Assembly (NCBI GenBank): GCA_051870875.1
Contig: JBJECG010000048.1
Coordinates: 1 to 27,502 of the forward strand
Reading direction: 5' to 3'
Length of the DNA: 27,502 nucleotides
Source of the DNA: Aphodosoma sp051870875
GTDB lineage: Bacteria > Bacteroidota > Bacteroidia > Bacteroidales > Paludibacteraceae
The translations under genes were made by a program, and so were the position numbers. Numbering within the stretch: position 1 is the stretch's first letter; every line of letters begins with the position of its first letter. Shown one piece after another: positions 1-8,320 of the stretch. The notes below the pieces were generated by a model. That model searched no databases. It worked only from the letters and a program-made list of their open reading frames with translations, and was not told the DNA's origin.

Positions 1-675
1 CACGTAGAGATCATACGTCTCGGAAGCCGTACTCCTGTGGTTTGTCCGCAGCGTATCACTCCCGAACTGGTGAACATGCTCCGCAAGTACCATCCGATTT
101 GGTTCAATACTCATTTCAACCATCCGAACGAGATTACTCCCGAATCGTCAGCTGCCTGCGCCCGTCTGGCTGATGCCGGCATCCCGCTGGGCAACCAGTC
201 CGTGCTTCTCCGTGGCGTGAACGACTGTACTTATGTCATGAAGAAACTGATGCACGGACTTGTGAAAATGCGTGTCCGTCCGTATTATATATATCAGTGC
301 GACCTTTCTATGGGTCTTGAACATTTCCGTACCCCGGTTTCAAAGGGTATCGAAATCATGGAAAATCTCCGCGGACATACTTCCGGTTATGCAGTCCCTA
401 CATTCGTTGTAGATGCACCGGGTGGTGGCGGCAAGACTCCTGTCATGCCTAACTATGTCATTTCACAGTCTCCTACACGTGTGGTGCTTCGCAACTTTGA
501 GGGCGTGATTACCACTTATACCGAACCGTCGGACTACAAAGAAGAGTGCCATTGCCCGGAATGTGAAAAAATGCGTCGTGAAGGAGTTGCCGGTTTGTTG
601 CACGGTGACCGCCTGTCGCTCGAACCTGCTCATCTGCTACGACACGAACGCAGCGAAAAAAACAGGAAAAAATAA
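1..675 (+). CDS. kamA: L-lysine 2,3-aminomutase, C-terminal part (5' end outside window)
   Basis: Radical-SAM/PLP enzyme that converts L-lysine to L-beta-lysine, the first step of lysine fermentation. The reading frame is open from base 1, so only the last 224 residues are present and the radical-SAM cysteines lie upstream. The PLP-lysine motif PGGGGKTP has its Lys at visible residue 145. The C-terminal zinc motif CHCPEC has its Cys at 183, 185 and 188. Adding 192 residues gives Lys337 and Cys375/377/380, the numbering of the Clostridium subterminale enzyme, and a total of 416 residues, so the C-terminus appears intact and the missing part is about 192 residues. The Asp in LLRGVNDC and the YQCD cysteine are also conserved. 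It heads the kamABCDE series. The family call is very secure; a paralogue such as EF-P-specific EpmB is unlikely given the zinc tail and the kamBCDE neighbours. Confidence 0.97.
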   Translation, partial: HVEIIRLGSRTPVVCPQRITPELVNMLRKYHPIWFNTHFNHPNEITPESSAACARLADAGIPLGNQSVLLRGVNDCTYVMKKLMHGLVKMRVRPYYIYQCDLSMGLEHFRTPVSKGIEIMENLRGHTSGYAVPTFVVDAPGGGGKTPVMPNYVISQSPTRVVLRNFEGVITTYTEPSDYKEECHCPECEKMRREGVAGLLHGDRLSLEPAHLLRHERSEKNRKK

Positions 676-695
676 TACTCGGCCATTGATCGTCC

Positions 696-732
696 CCGTT
701 CATTCACAATCCTTATGTTTGTGAATGAACGG
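696..732 (+). terminator. Perfect 14-bp hairpin between kamA and kamB
   Basis: Arms 696-709 and 719-732 are exact reverse complements around a 9-nt loop, 20 nt after the kamA stop. No clear U-tract follows (the next bases are TTGGCGGTGTTT), so it may be a leaky terminator, an RNA-processing or 3'-stabilising element. A TAnnTTTG-like sequence (714-721) overlaps the loop and second arm, but no TTG lies at the right distance upstream, so a promoter is only a weak possibility. The hairpin is seen directly; its function is inferred. Confidence 0.55.
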
Positions 733-779
733 TTGGCGGTGTTTAATGTTGTCTATAATCAATTGAACAACAGTGCGCT

Positions 780-1787
780 GTGCCTTTTATTGATGAAATA
801 TTGAAATACAGCAGTCTGTCGGTTGTAGGTATGGAGAAGAATGTGGGCAAGACCGTTACTCTCAACTATCTGCTGCATCGGCTGTCTTCGACTTCAACGA
901 GTGTTGCCGTTACATCCATAGGTATAGACGGCGAAGGAATTGATCAGGTCACCTCTACTGCCAAGCCAGGTATTATGCTCGCCGAAGGTACTTTGTTCGT
1001 CACTTCAGAACAGCATTACCGGAGCAAACGTCTTGTTGCCGACATTTTGGCATTAAGCGACTGGCGCACTTCCCTGGGGCGGCTTGTGGCTGCCCGGGTT
1101 TTGTCACGTGGGCAGGTACTGTTGTCCGGTCCTGCCGATACTGCTCATCTGGTCGATGTTATTGCGCAGACCCGGCAGTTGGGAGCCGACATTACATTGG
1201 TAGACGGAGCCCTTTCTCGCATGAGCCTTGCTTCCCCATCGGTGACTGATGCCATGTTGCTCGCTACCGGAGCTGCTTATTCGCTTAATGTACAGCAGCT
1301 GGTGAAAGGTACGGCATTCGTCTGTTCCTTGGTCGGGCTGGAACGTGTCGGTGATGGTTTGTATGATAAATTGCACGACATCTCACGCGGGGTTTATGCC
1401 ATTGATGAAAACGGCGGGTTGACTTTGCTCGATATGCCGTCGGCAGTGCTTTTTGAACGCGACAAGCAGTCGCTTTTTGCTCACGGCCATCGTCTTTTTG
1501 TGTCAGGTGTCGTGACCGACAAGTTTCTTTCTTACATCCGTATGCAGAAGGAGTGCGACGGATATGAAATTATTGTACAGGACTTTACCAAACTGTTTGT
1601 GTCACCCGAAGTCTATATGGCTTATGTCCGTTGTGGCGGACGCATATCAGTTTTATATAAAACCAACCTTGTAGGTGTTACCGTCAATCCCGTTTCACCG
1701 AAAGGCTATACTTTGGATTCGGCCCGGTTGTGTGCCGAACTTTCGGATGCGTTGCGCCGTCCGGTTTATGATGTTATGAAATTATAG
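780..1787 (+). CDS. kamB: KamB, P-loop subunit of the lysine 5,6-aminomutase reactivase (putative)
   Basis: A 335-residue protein with an N-terminal Walker A motif GMEKNVGKT at residues 17-25, and a later segment (GADITLVDGAL) that could act as Walker B, followed by a region typical of dethiobiotin-synthetase/CobQ-like NTPases. Such a gene sits between kamA and kamD in lysine fermenters and is known as kamB; with KamC it is regarded as an auxiliary or reactivation system for the B12-dependent KamDE. The start is GTG: the first in-frame ATG falls inside the Walker A motif (residue 18), so the GTG is needed to keep the P-loop. The gene lies 104 nt after kamA and 14 nt before kamC, which suggests co-translation with kamC. 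I see no transmembrane segment or signal peptide, so it is probably cytoplasmic. Its biochemical role is inferred from family naming and context. Confidence 0.8.
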   Translation: MPFIDEILKYSSLSVVGMEKNVGKTVTLNYLLHRLSSTSTSVAVTSIGIDGEGIDQVTSTAKPGIMLAEGTLFVTSEQHYRSKRLVADILALSDWRTSLGRLVAARVLSRGQVLLSGPADTAHLVDVIAQTRQLGADITLVDGALSRMSLASPSVTDAMLLATGAAYSLNVQQLVKGTAFVCSLVGLERVGDGLYDKLHDISRGVYAIDENGGLTLLDMPSAVLFERDKQSLFAHGHRLFVSGVVTDKFLSYIRMQKECDGYEIIVQDFTKLFVSPEVYMAYVRCGGRISVLYKTNLVGVTVNPVSPKGYTLDSARLCAELSDALRRPVYDVMKL

Positions 1788-1801
1788 AAAACAGTGTATT
1801 T

Positions 1802-3229
1802 GTGCGACTGAGAGATGCAATAGAACAAATAAGCGGACTGCGTTTCATAGTGGAACGTATGCCGTTGCTTTCTTCTGTGGGGAGGCGTTTCCTTTATGCC
1901 GGAGAGTGGACTGCCGACAGGGCTCAGTTGGAAGCCTGTTATGACGTATATGACCGTTTTTCGGCTGTCTTGTCCGATGAATGCCAGACTGAAAGATTGT
2001 TGGAGGCCGACCATCTTATCAGTCAGGTGCGCGATATAGAGCATACCGTTGATAGTCTGGCGGGGGGCATGATATTGGGCGATATTGAGTTTTTTGAGTT
2101 GAAATCATTCGCTTTGCTTGTCGGGCGTTTGCGTCCGGTTAACGATAGTTGGAATTTGGTCGATATGCCGTCGCTGGCGCAGGTGGTGGAAATACTTGAT
2201 CCCGAACATACCGGAGTGTCGGCATTCCATATCTATGATATTTATAGCGGAGAACTTGCCCGAGTGCGTGCCAGATTGAAGTCCCTCTCTGCGTCTGCTG
2301 TCGTTTTGACTGCCGGAGGAGGGGATTCAGGTGATGCAGGTGATGCAAACGGCACCGATGAAGCTCTGGAACTCTACCAACGTTCCATGGTTCTTGAAGA
2401 TGCCGTGCGAAAAGACCTTGCATCCCGACTTCGTCCGTTGGCACTGCATATCCGTACTGCGCTGCATGCCGTGGCCCGTTGGGATATTGTACAGGCTATG
2501 GTGCGTTTGGCGGCCGATTTGAAACTGACAAAACCGAAATTGACTTCCGGGGTTACCCGATACCGGAATTTGTTCAATCCGCAAGTGGCCGATGCCCTTA
2601 TGCAGAAAGGCAGGGTATATCAGCCTGTGGATATTGAATTTGCTACGTTACCTACACTTATATCGGGTATCAATATGGGAGGCAAGACTGTTTGTCTCAA
2701 GACATTGGCTTTGGCGCAGACGCTTTGCCAGTTCGGGTTTTATGTCCCTGCCGAAGAGGCCGGGATAGCGCTTGTCAACCGTGTGATGCTTGTTATGGAT
2801 GACAGGCAGTCCGATTTGGGCGGCCTCTCGTCGTTTGCCGGCGAAATGCGGCAGGTGGATGAAATTATACGTACTGTCCGCCGTGATGCCAACGTGCTGG
2901 TGCTTATTGACGAGTTGGCTCGTACCACAAATCCTGTCGAGGGGCGTGCAATAGTGGAAGCTATGCTTCAGATGTTGGCAGATTACAAGGTGCGCGCTTT
3001 TGTCAGTTCGCACTACGACAATATTCATGCCGATTGTCGCCGTCTGCGTGTCAAGGGATTGCGCGACAACGAATTGGATGCAAATTTCGATGCCAGTCAG
3101 ATAGATCGTTGCATAGATTACTCGCTTGTGCCGGATACCGATACTTCGGCTCCGCATGAAGCCTTGCGCATAGCCCGATTGATAGGCATAGATTCCGTAT
3201 TCGTAGGTATGGCGGAGAAACGTCTGTGA
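1802..3229 (+). CDS. kamC: KamC, MutS-like ATPase of the lysine 5,6-aminomutase reactivase (putative)
   Basis: A 475-residue protein whose C-terminal half is a MutS-type ABC ATPase: Walker A GINMGGKT at residues 289-296, the SSFAGEM segment at about 343-349 and Walker B VLVLIDE at about 365-371. The mismatch-recognition domains of true MutS are absent and the protein is about half MutS length, so a DNA-repair role is unlikely. The N-terminal 280 residues are helical and lever/clamp-like. MutS-like proteins between kamA and kamD are known as KamC. By analogy with reactivases of other AdoCbl mutases, it probably uses ATP to expel damaged cobalamin from KamDE. The start is GTG; the next in-frame ATG is about 19 codons later. 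The coding sequence ends 83 nt before kamD. Confidence 0.82.
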   Translation: MRLRDAIEQISGLRFIVERMPLLSSVGRRFLYAGEWTADRAQLEACYDVYDRFSAVLSDECQTERLLEADHLISQVRDIEHTVDSLAGGMILGDIEFFELKSFALLVGRLRPVNDSWNLVDMPSLAQVVEILDPEHTGVSAFHIYDIYSGELARVRARLKSLSASAVVLTAGGGDSGDAGDANGTDEALELYQRSMVLEDAVRKDLASRLRPLALHIRTALHAVARWDIVQAMVRLAADLKLTKPKLTSGVTRYRNLFNPQVADALMQKGRVYQPVDIEFATLPTLISGINMGGKTVCLKTLALAQTLCQFGFYVPAEEAGIALVNRVMLVMDDRQSDLGGLSSFAGEMRQVDEIIRTVRRDANVLVLIDELARTTNPVEGRAIVEAMLQMLADYKVRAFVSSHYDNIHADCRRLRVKGLRDNELDANFDASQIDRCIDYSLVPDTDTSAPHEALRIARLIGIDSVFVGMAEKRL

Positions 3230-3312
3230 TAATTAATTGTAATAATCTCAATACATAATATGAATAGTTGTACCGTTGAAGGAAGGTATGACAGAAAATA
3301 TTTAATCGATTT

Positions 3313-4869
3313 ATGCAAACAAGTAAAGTAGGATTGGATTTTGCTAAGGTGGCTCATGCCAAGGATCTTGCCAGGCATATTGCCGCCGATGTACAGAAAT
3401 TTGTGGACCGTTACACCACTGTAGCGGTCGAACGTACCATTTGCCGTCTCTTGGGTATCGATGATGTGGATGCCAACGGTGTGCCTCTGCCCAATGTGGT
3501 AGTCGATCAGTTGAAGTCTCGGGGCGTGCTTGGTGACGGCGTAATGCTCTATCTCGGCAATGCCGTGCTTTCGCTCGGCCTCGATCCGCAGCAAGTGGCC
3601 TTGCGTATAGCCGATGGCAGTCTTGATATCACCGCACTTCCAATGCGTCCCATTGAAGAGATACATCATGCTCTCGACCGGCATATTGCAGATTCGCTGG
3701 AGCGTATCCGTGCCCGTCGTAAAAAACGTGAGGATTATATAGCTGCCATTGGCGAAGGCCCGAAACCGTACCTTTATGTGATTGTCGCCACCGGTAATAT
3801 TTATGAAGATGTGGTACAGGCTCAGGCCGCTGCACGTCAGGGTGCCGACATCATTGCCGTTATCCGCACCACAGGCCAGAGTCTGCTCGACTATGTGCCG
3901 TACGGTGCCACAACCGAAGGTTTCGGCGGTACTTTTGCCACTCAGGAGAATTTCCGCATCATGCGAAAGGCACTCGATGAAGTGGGCGAGGAGGTAGGCC
4001 GCTATATACGCCTTTGCAACTATTGTTCGGGGCTTTGCATGCCTGAAATCGCTGCGATGGGTGCTCTCGAAGGTCTTGATGTGATGCTCAACGATGCTCT
4101 CTACGGCATCCTTTTCCGCGACATCAACATGCAGCGCACCATGGTCGACCAATATTTCTCCCGCATTATCAATGGTTTTGCCGGTGTCATCATCAATACA
4201 GGTGAGGATAATTACCTGACAACTGCCGATGCTTACGAACAGGCGCATACTGTGCTGGCCTCCGATTGCATCAACGAGCAGCTTGCCCTCATTGCAGGAC
4301 TTCCTGAGGAACAGATGGGTTTGGGCCATGCCTTTGAAATGGATCCGTCGCTTGAAAACGGTTTCCTCTACGAACTCGGACAGGCTCAGATGACGCGAGA
4401 GATATTCCCTAACGCGCCTCTCAAATATATGCCTCCCACAAAATTCATGACCGGCAACATATTCCGTGGTCACATTCAGGACGCTCTTTTCAACATGATA
4501 GGTGTCTGGACAAACCAGGGTATCCAGCTGCTTGGCATGCCTACCGAGGCTATCCACACTCCGTTTATGAGCGACCGTTACCTGTCTATCGAAAATGCCA
4601 AATATATCTTCAACAATATGAAGGCCATCGGCGATGAGGTGGTATTCAAAGAGGGAGGTTTGGTACACAAACGTTGCGCTCTGGTACTCGACAATGCCAT
4701 CAAAACCCTCGAAACCCTTGTGAAAGAGGGGCTCTTCTCTGCTCTCGAACAGGGCAAGTTCGGTGATGTGAAACGCCCTGTCGACGGAGGTAAAGGTCTT
4801 GACGGTGTGGCTGCCAAAGGCGAACGCTACTTTAATCCGTTTGTCTCGCTGATGAACGGCAAACGCTGA
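3313..4869 (+). CDS. kamD: Beta-lysine (D-lysine) 5,6-aminomutase, alpha subunit
   Basis: Large subunit of the AdoCbl- and PLP-dependent mutase that moves the terminal amino group of beta-lysine to give 3,5-diaminohexanoate. At 518 residues it is essentially the length of clostridial KamD. It is soluble and rich in the conserved segments of the family, which forms a TIM barrel around PLP and substrate: ATGNIYEDVVQAQAAARQGA, IRTTGQSLLDYVPYG, NYCSGLCMPEIA and KYMPPTKFMTG. Cobalamin is carried by the beta subunit KamE. The two subunit genes usually abut, but here more than 1.1 kb containing a pseudogene lies between them. ATG start, 83 nt after kamC; the upstream spacer is AT-rich, as is usual for Bacteroidetes translation starts. 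Confidence 0.96.
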   Translation: MQTSKVGLDFAKVAHAKDLARHIAADVQKFVDRYTTVAVERTICRLLGIDDVDANGVPLPNVVVDQLKSRGVLGDGVMLYLGNAVLSLGLDPQQVALRIADGSLDITALPMRPIEEIHHALDRHIADSLERIRARRKKREDYIAAIGEGPKPYLYVIVATGNIYEDVVQAQAAARQGADIIAVIRTTGQSLLDYVPYGATTEGFGGTFATQENFRIMRKALDEVGEEVGRYIRLCNYCSGLCMPEIAAMGALEGLDVMLNDALYGILFRDINMQRTMVDQYFSRIINGFAGVIINTGEDNYLTTADAYEQAHTVLASDCINEQLALIAGLPEEQMGLGHAFEMDPSLENGFLYELGQAQMTREIFPNAPLKYMPPTKFMTGNIFRGHIQDALFNMIGVWTNQGIQLLGMPTEAIHTPFMSDRYLSIENAKYIFNNMKAIGDEVVFKEGGLVHKRCALVLDNAIKTLETLVKEGLFSALEQGKFGDVKRPVDGGKGLDGVAAKGERYFNPFVSLMNGKR

Positions 4870-4893
4870 CTGCGTTTGTCGTTCACGGATGGT

Positions 4894-4934
4894 TTTTCCG
4901 CATGTATTTGCAAATGTCAGATACATGCGGAAAA
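4894..4934 (+). terminator. Perfect 14-bp hairpin after kamD
   Basis: Arms 4894-4907 and 4921-4934 are exact reverse complements with a 13-nt loop, 24 nt after the kamD stop. The stem starts with TTTT and ends with AAAA, but no U-run follows on the + strand. It may be a weak or bidirectional terminator, or a 3' stabiliser that separates kamD from the inserted segment. If it terminates efficiently, kamE would need its own promoter. Bases 4935-5088 hold no gene that I can support. Confidence 0.5.
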
Positions 4935-5130
4935 GGCTGCGGAAAACTAATGTAAGCCTCGCATGAAAGATATTCTGATGGAGGTAAATACGGTCCTGAT
5001 GTCGCGGCCGTCTGTATCAGTCATTGCATGAGGGGTGCGGATATGGACAACAAGTCTGTGTAACGGCTGTATCCAGCATGATGATTGGTAAGTTTGGGGC
5101 TTTGTCAGTAATCTGCCGAAGAAATAAACA

Positions 5131-5855
5131 TTGAAATGCTTTGTCATGAAACAAACGACAGTTTTATTTGCGTTGCTGTTGGCTGCAATTTATTTGGTTG
5201 CAGTTCCCGCAGACCCAACACCAAGACAATTGGTTCAACCCAATGGCGACACCATTACCGTTCGGCTTGTCGGTGACGAATTTGGTCACTGGCACGAGAC
5301 ATTGGACGGTAATATTATCATCCGGAACAGCCGGGAATATTGGGTTTATGCTACCGTTGTCGACGACAAGTTGGTCCCGTCCGAAATAGTGGTGACAAAC
5401 GACACTGCAAATCCCGATACACTGTTGGGAGATCAAAATGATGTACGGAAATTTGTAACGTCCAGACGATCGGGAATCATGGAAGAACACTTCCGCAATC
5501 GACGTATGATGGATTCTATAATCAATAAACAGGAACAGAAAACAGGAAAAGCATCACTTTTGAAAACAAACCGATGAGTATCTGCAGCAAAAGGGCAGCT
5601 GAATCCGCTGACAGTTTTGATGCAACTTTCCGATATTAAATTCAGAGACCAGACGAATGTAAAGCAATATTTTGCGGATATGCTTGATAAACATGGCTTT
5701 GTAGCTGAAATTATTCAGTGCCTAAAAGTGGTGCCGCTGATTATCGGGAAGAAGTTTAGTATGGGAACTTGCATGTAAGCTCAACTGTTGTAGGCTCTTC
5801 TACCGCTGGGAGCAAGAGAAGACATTATGGCGAAAATGACAATGATGGTTATTGA
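5131..5855 (+). pseudogene. Decayed M6-family metallopeptidase remnant inserted between kamD and kamE
   Basis: The first 148 codons read as the N-terminus of a secreted M6/immune-inhibitor-A-like peptidase: a likely start at 5146, a signal peptide (MKQTTVLFALLLAA), then AVPADPTPRQLVQPNG, GDEFGHWHETLDG and a YWVYA segment. An in-frame TGA at 5575 interrupts it. The same frame then continues with family-like sequence (LTVLMQLSDIKF, QYFADMLDKHGF) to about 5710. The reading frame then shifts: SGAADYREEV is at 5727-5756, stopped by TAG 5757, and STVVGSSTAG and HYGENDNDGY end at TGA 5853. The zinc-protease core (HExxH) and everything after it is missing. A TAAGTTTG sequence at 5089-5096 could be the old promoter. 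The family assignment rests on recognised N-terminal motifs. Bases 5856-6011 look like further degenerate sequence without a usable ORF. Confidence 0.8.
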
Positions 5856-6011
5856 ACATAGAGGAATCGGTTGGAGGTACCATTCTGCTCAACATCTGAA
5901 TGTGCATGATCTTGATATACGATTAATTGCGGTGTCGTTGACATAACCCGGCTCCACATGAAATAAGAACAGAAATCAGTAATAATAAAAACATAATAAT
6001 ACAATATAATT

Positions 6012-6800
6012 ATGAGCGAAGGATTATATTCAATGGAGGCAAAGGACTATGACAAGACCTTGGACCTCAAAAAGGTAAAGCCTTACGGCGATACTATGAA
6101 CGACGGCAAAACCCAGTTGAGTTTCACCCTGCCTGTTCCCGCCGGTGCCGAAGCTGCCGAAGCTGCAAAACAGCTGATGAAGAAGATGGGTTTCGAAAAT
6201 CCGCTTGTCGTGTACATGAAAGAGCTGACCGAAGGGTTTACATTCTTCAACTGTTACGGATCTTGTACCCATACTGTTGATTACGAGGGTATCTATGTTC
6301 CCAAAGTGGAGTCGAATGTGATGAGCATGGAGGCTTGCGATGACTATATCCGCGAACATATCGGACGTAAGATAGTGGTGTTGGGTGCCAGTACCGGTAC
6401 CGATGCACACACTGTGGGCATCGATGCCATCATGAATATGAAAGGCTATGCCGGCCATTACGGCATAGAGCGATACGAGATGTTCGATGCTCTCAATATG
6501 GGCAGCCAGGTGCTTAATGAGGATTTCATTGCAAAAGCCATTGAAATAAAGGCAGATGCGCTCCTTGTGTCGCAAACAGTGACACAAAAGGATGTGCATA
6601 TCAAGAATATGGTCGAACTGGTCGAACTTCTTGAAGCGGAAGGTCTGCGCGACAAGTTGATCCTATGTGCCGGCGGTCCGCGCATATCGCATGAGTTGGC
6701 CAAAGAGTTGGGATACGATGCCGGTTTCGGCATGAATACATACGCCGATGATGTGGCCTCGTTCATTGCCGAAGAGATGGTCCGCCGTATGGGTAAATAA
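6012..6800 (+). CDS. kamE: Beta-lysine (D-lysine) 5,6-aminomutase, beta subunit
   Basis: Cobalamin-carrying subunit of KamDE, 262 residues. The B12-binding signature DxHxxG is present as DAHTVG at residues 131-136, which places the cobalt-ligand His at 133. The Lys in MNMKG is residue 144. These are exactly the His133-beta and Lys144-beta positions reported for the Clostridium sticklandii enzyme, where Lys144 forms the aldimine with PLP. The C-terminal half is a Rossmann-like B12 domain (IVVLGASTGTDAH, KLILCAGGPRISHELA). ATG start, preceded by an A-rich stretch. It is 1.1 kb downstream of kamD because of the inserted pseudogene, yet all key residues are intact, so it is presumably still functional. 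It is followed 50 nt later by the CoA-transferase gene. Confidence 0.97.
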   Translation: MSEGLYSMEAKDYDKTLDLKKVKPYGDTMNDGKTQLSFTLPVPAGAEAAEAAKQLMKKMGFENPLVVYMKELTEGFTFFNCYGSCTHTVDYEGIYVPKVESNVMSMEACDDYIREHIGRKIVVLGASTGTDAHTVGIDAIMNMKGYAGHYGIERYEMFDALNMGSQVLNEDFIAKAIEIKADALLVSQTVTQKDVHIKNMVELVELLEAEGLRDKLILCAGGPRISHELAKELGYDAGFGMNTYADDVASFIAEEMVRRMGK

Positions 6801-6850
6801 TGGAATAGATAAGTCAACAGTGTAACATACACATTAAAAACACTATAATC

Positions 6851-7507
6851 ATGGACAAAAATCAAATTCGTGAAGTCATAGCCAGGCGTTGTGCTATGGA
6901 ATTGGAGGATGGCTATGTGGTCAATCTCGGTATCGGTCTGCCGACTATAATACCAAACTATCTTCCTGAAGGCGTGAATGTCATTCTCCAGTCAGAGAAT
7001 GGCCTGCTCGGTATGGGGCCTACACCGGCCGAAGGTGAGGAAGACCCGTATCTGACCAATGCTGGCGGCGGTTACATAACCACGTTGCCAGGTGCCTGTT
7101 CGTTTGACAGTGCCACTTCGTTCGGCATAATCCGCGGAGGGCATGTCGATGTCACCATTCTTGGTGCAATGCAGGTCGATGAAAAAGGCAACCTTGCCAA
7201 CTGGATGATTCCGGGCAAGAAAACCCCCGGTATGGGCGGCGCAATGGATCTTCTGGTTGGTGCCAACCGTGTCATACTGGCTATGGAACACACGGCCAAA
7301 GGCAGCCATAAGATCTTAAAGGAATGTACTCTCCCTCTTACAGCCAAAGGTCAGGTCAATATGATTGTCACCGAAATGGGCGTGATGATGATTACACCTG
7401 CCGGTATCGAACTCACCGAAATCAATCCTGAATTTACTGTAGAACAGGTGCAGGAGGCTACCGGTGCAACGCTCATCGTTTCACCTGACCTCAAACCGAT
7501 GTTCTGA
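6851..7507 (+). CDS. atoA: Butyrate/acetoacetate CoA-transferase, B subunit
   Basis: B (beta) subunit of a 3-oxoacid-type CoA-transferase, 218 residues, a normal length. The family signature SENGLLG holds the catalytic Glu at residue 49, which forms the glutamyl-CoA thioester. The N-terminal GYVVNLGIGLPT and the GGAMDLL and TAKG segments are also typical. In lysine fermentation the enzyme passes CoA from butyryl-CoA to acetoacetate, releasing butyrate. The A subunit normally sits next to it but is not found anywhere in this window, so it probably lies with kce/kdd upstream of kamA. ATG start 50 nt after kamE and 21 nt before the crotonase gene. The exact acyl substrate is inferred from context. 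Confidence 0.9.
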   Translation: MDKNQIREVIARRCAMELEDGYVVNLGIGLPTIIPNYLPEGVNVILQSENGLLGMGPTPAEGEEDPYLTNAGGGYITTLPGACSFDSATSFGIIRGGHVDVTILGAMQVDEKGNLANWMIPGKKTPGMGGAMDLLVGANRVILAMEHTAKGSHKILKECTLPLTAKGQVNMIVTEMGVMMITPAGIELTEINPEFTVEQVQEATGATLIVSPDLKPMF

Positions 7508-7528
7508 CCATAAAAGCGTTTTTTTATT

Positions 7529-8305
7529 ATGGAATGCAACTTTGTAAGAACAGAGACACCTCGCGAAGGTGTGGCCCTCATCACCATATCGTCACCAAAG
7601 ACTCTCAATGCGCTAAACCGAACCATACTCGGAGAGCTTGACTATTCGGTGGCCAATCTCAGTAAAGACACTCGTGTACTGATTATTACAGGCGAAGGAA
7701 AGGCATTTGTTGCCGGTGCCGACATATCGCAGATGCGTGATTTCAACGATGGGCAGGGTTTGGAGTTTTCCCGTTTCGGAGCTTCGGTATTCCGCCGTAT
7801 CGAGGAGCTGGAAATACCCGTCATCGCTGCCGTCAACGGTTTTGCCCTTGGCGGAGGCTGTGAACTGGCTCTTGCCTGCGACATCCGCATTGCTGCCGAA
7901 ACTGCCGTATTCGGTCAGCCCGAAGTGAAACTTGGTATCCTGCCAGGATTTTCCGGCTCGGTCCGACTGCCTCGCTTGATTGGTGTCGGCCGTGCTAAAG
8001 AACTGATATACACAGGTCGCAATGTCAAAGCCCAGGAAGCGTACCAGATGGGGCTGGTCAATGCCGTTGTCCCTCTTGAGTCGCTTATGGACGAGGTATA
8101 CCGCATGGCTGACCAGATTATGGCTTGCGCTCCCCTTGCCGTAAGGGCTGCAAAAGAGAGCGTAAATCATGGTGCCGATCTCGAAATTGATGCTGCCATC
8201 GGTCTTGAAAGCCGGCTGTTCGGCCGCCTGTTCGCATCTGCCGACCAGAAAGAAGGTATGGCTGCATTCCTTGAAAAACGTAAAGCTACATTCAAAAACA
8301 ACTAA
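7529..8305 (+). CDS. crt: Enoyl-CoA hydratase / crotonase
   Basis: A 258-residue crotonase-fold enzyme that hydrates crotonyl-CoA to 3-hydroxybutyryl-CoA, or the reverse. The two catalytic glutamates lie at residue 112 (ALGGGCELALACDIR) and 132 (QPEVKLGI), with the 20-residue spacing seen in mitochondrial crotonase (Glu144/Glu164). The oxyanion-hole segments FVAGADI and NGFALGGG are intact. The gene is flanked by a CoA-transferase and hbd, so short-chain C4 substrates are the obvious assignment. With Hbd it links acetoacetyl-CoA to crotonyl-CoA, which would let acetoacetyl-CoA formed by the CoA-transferase also be reduced to butyrate. Substrate specificity is inferred. Confidence 0.93.
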   Translation: MECNFVRTETPREGVALITISSPKTLNALNRTILGELDYSVANLSKDTRVLIITGEGKAFVAGADISQMRDFNDGQGLEFSRFGASVFRRIEELEIPVIAAVNGFALGGGCELALACDIRIAAETAVFGQPEVKLGILPGFSGSVRLPRLIGVGRAKELIYTGRNVKAQEAYQMGLVNAVVPLESLMDEVYRMADQIMACAPLAVRAAKESVNHGADLEIDAAIGLESRLFGRLFASADQKEGMAAFLEKRKATFKNN

Positions 8306-8320
8306 CAAACTTATATCATC

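Noticed and set aside
714..721. TATGTTTG as a promoter for kamB
   Set aside because: It overlaps the hairpin and no -33 TTG occurs at 19-21 bp; the nearest TTG is 25 bp away.
3118..4926. Long open frame of 602 codons on the minus strand across kamD
   Set aside because: It lies antisense to the clearly conserved kamD and resembles no protein family; the frame is open because of kamD codon bias.
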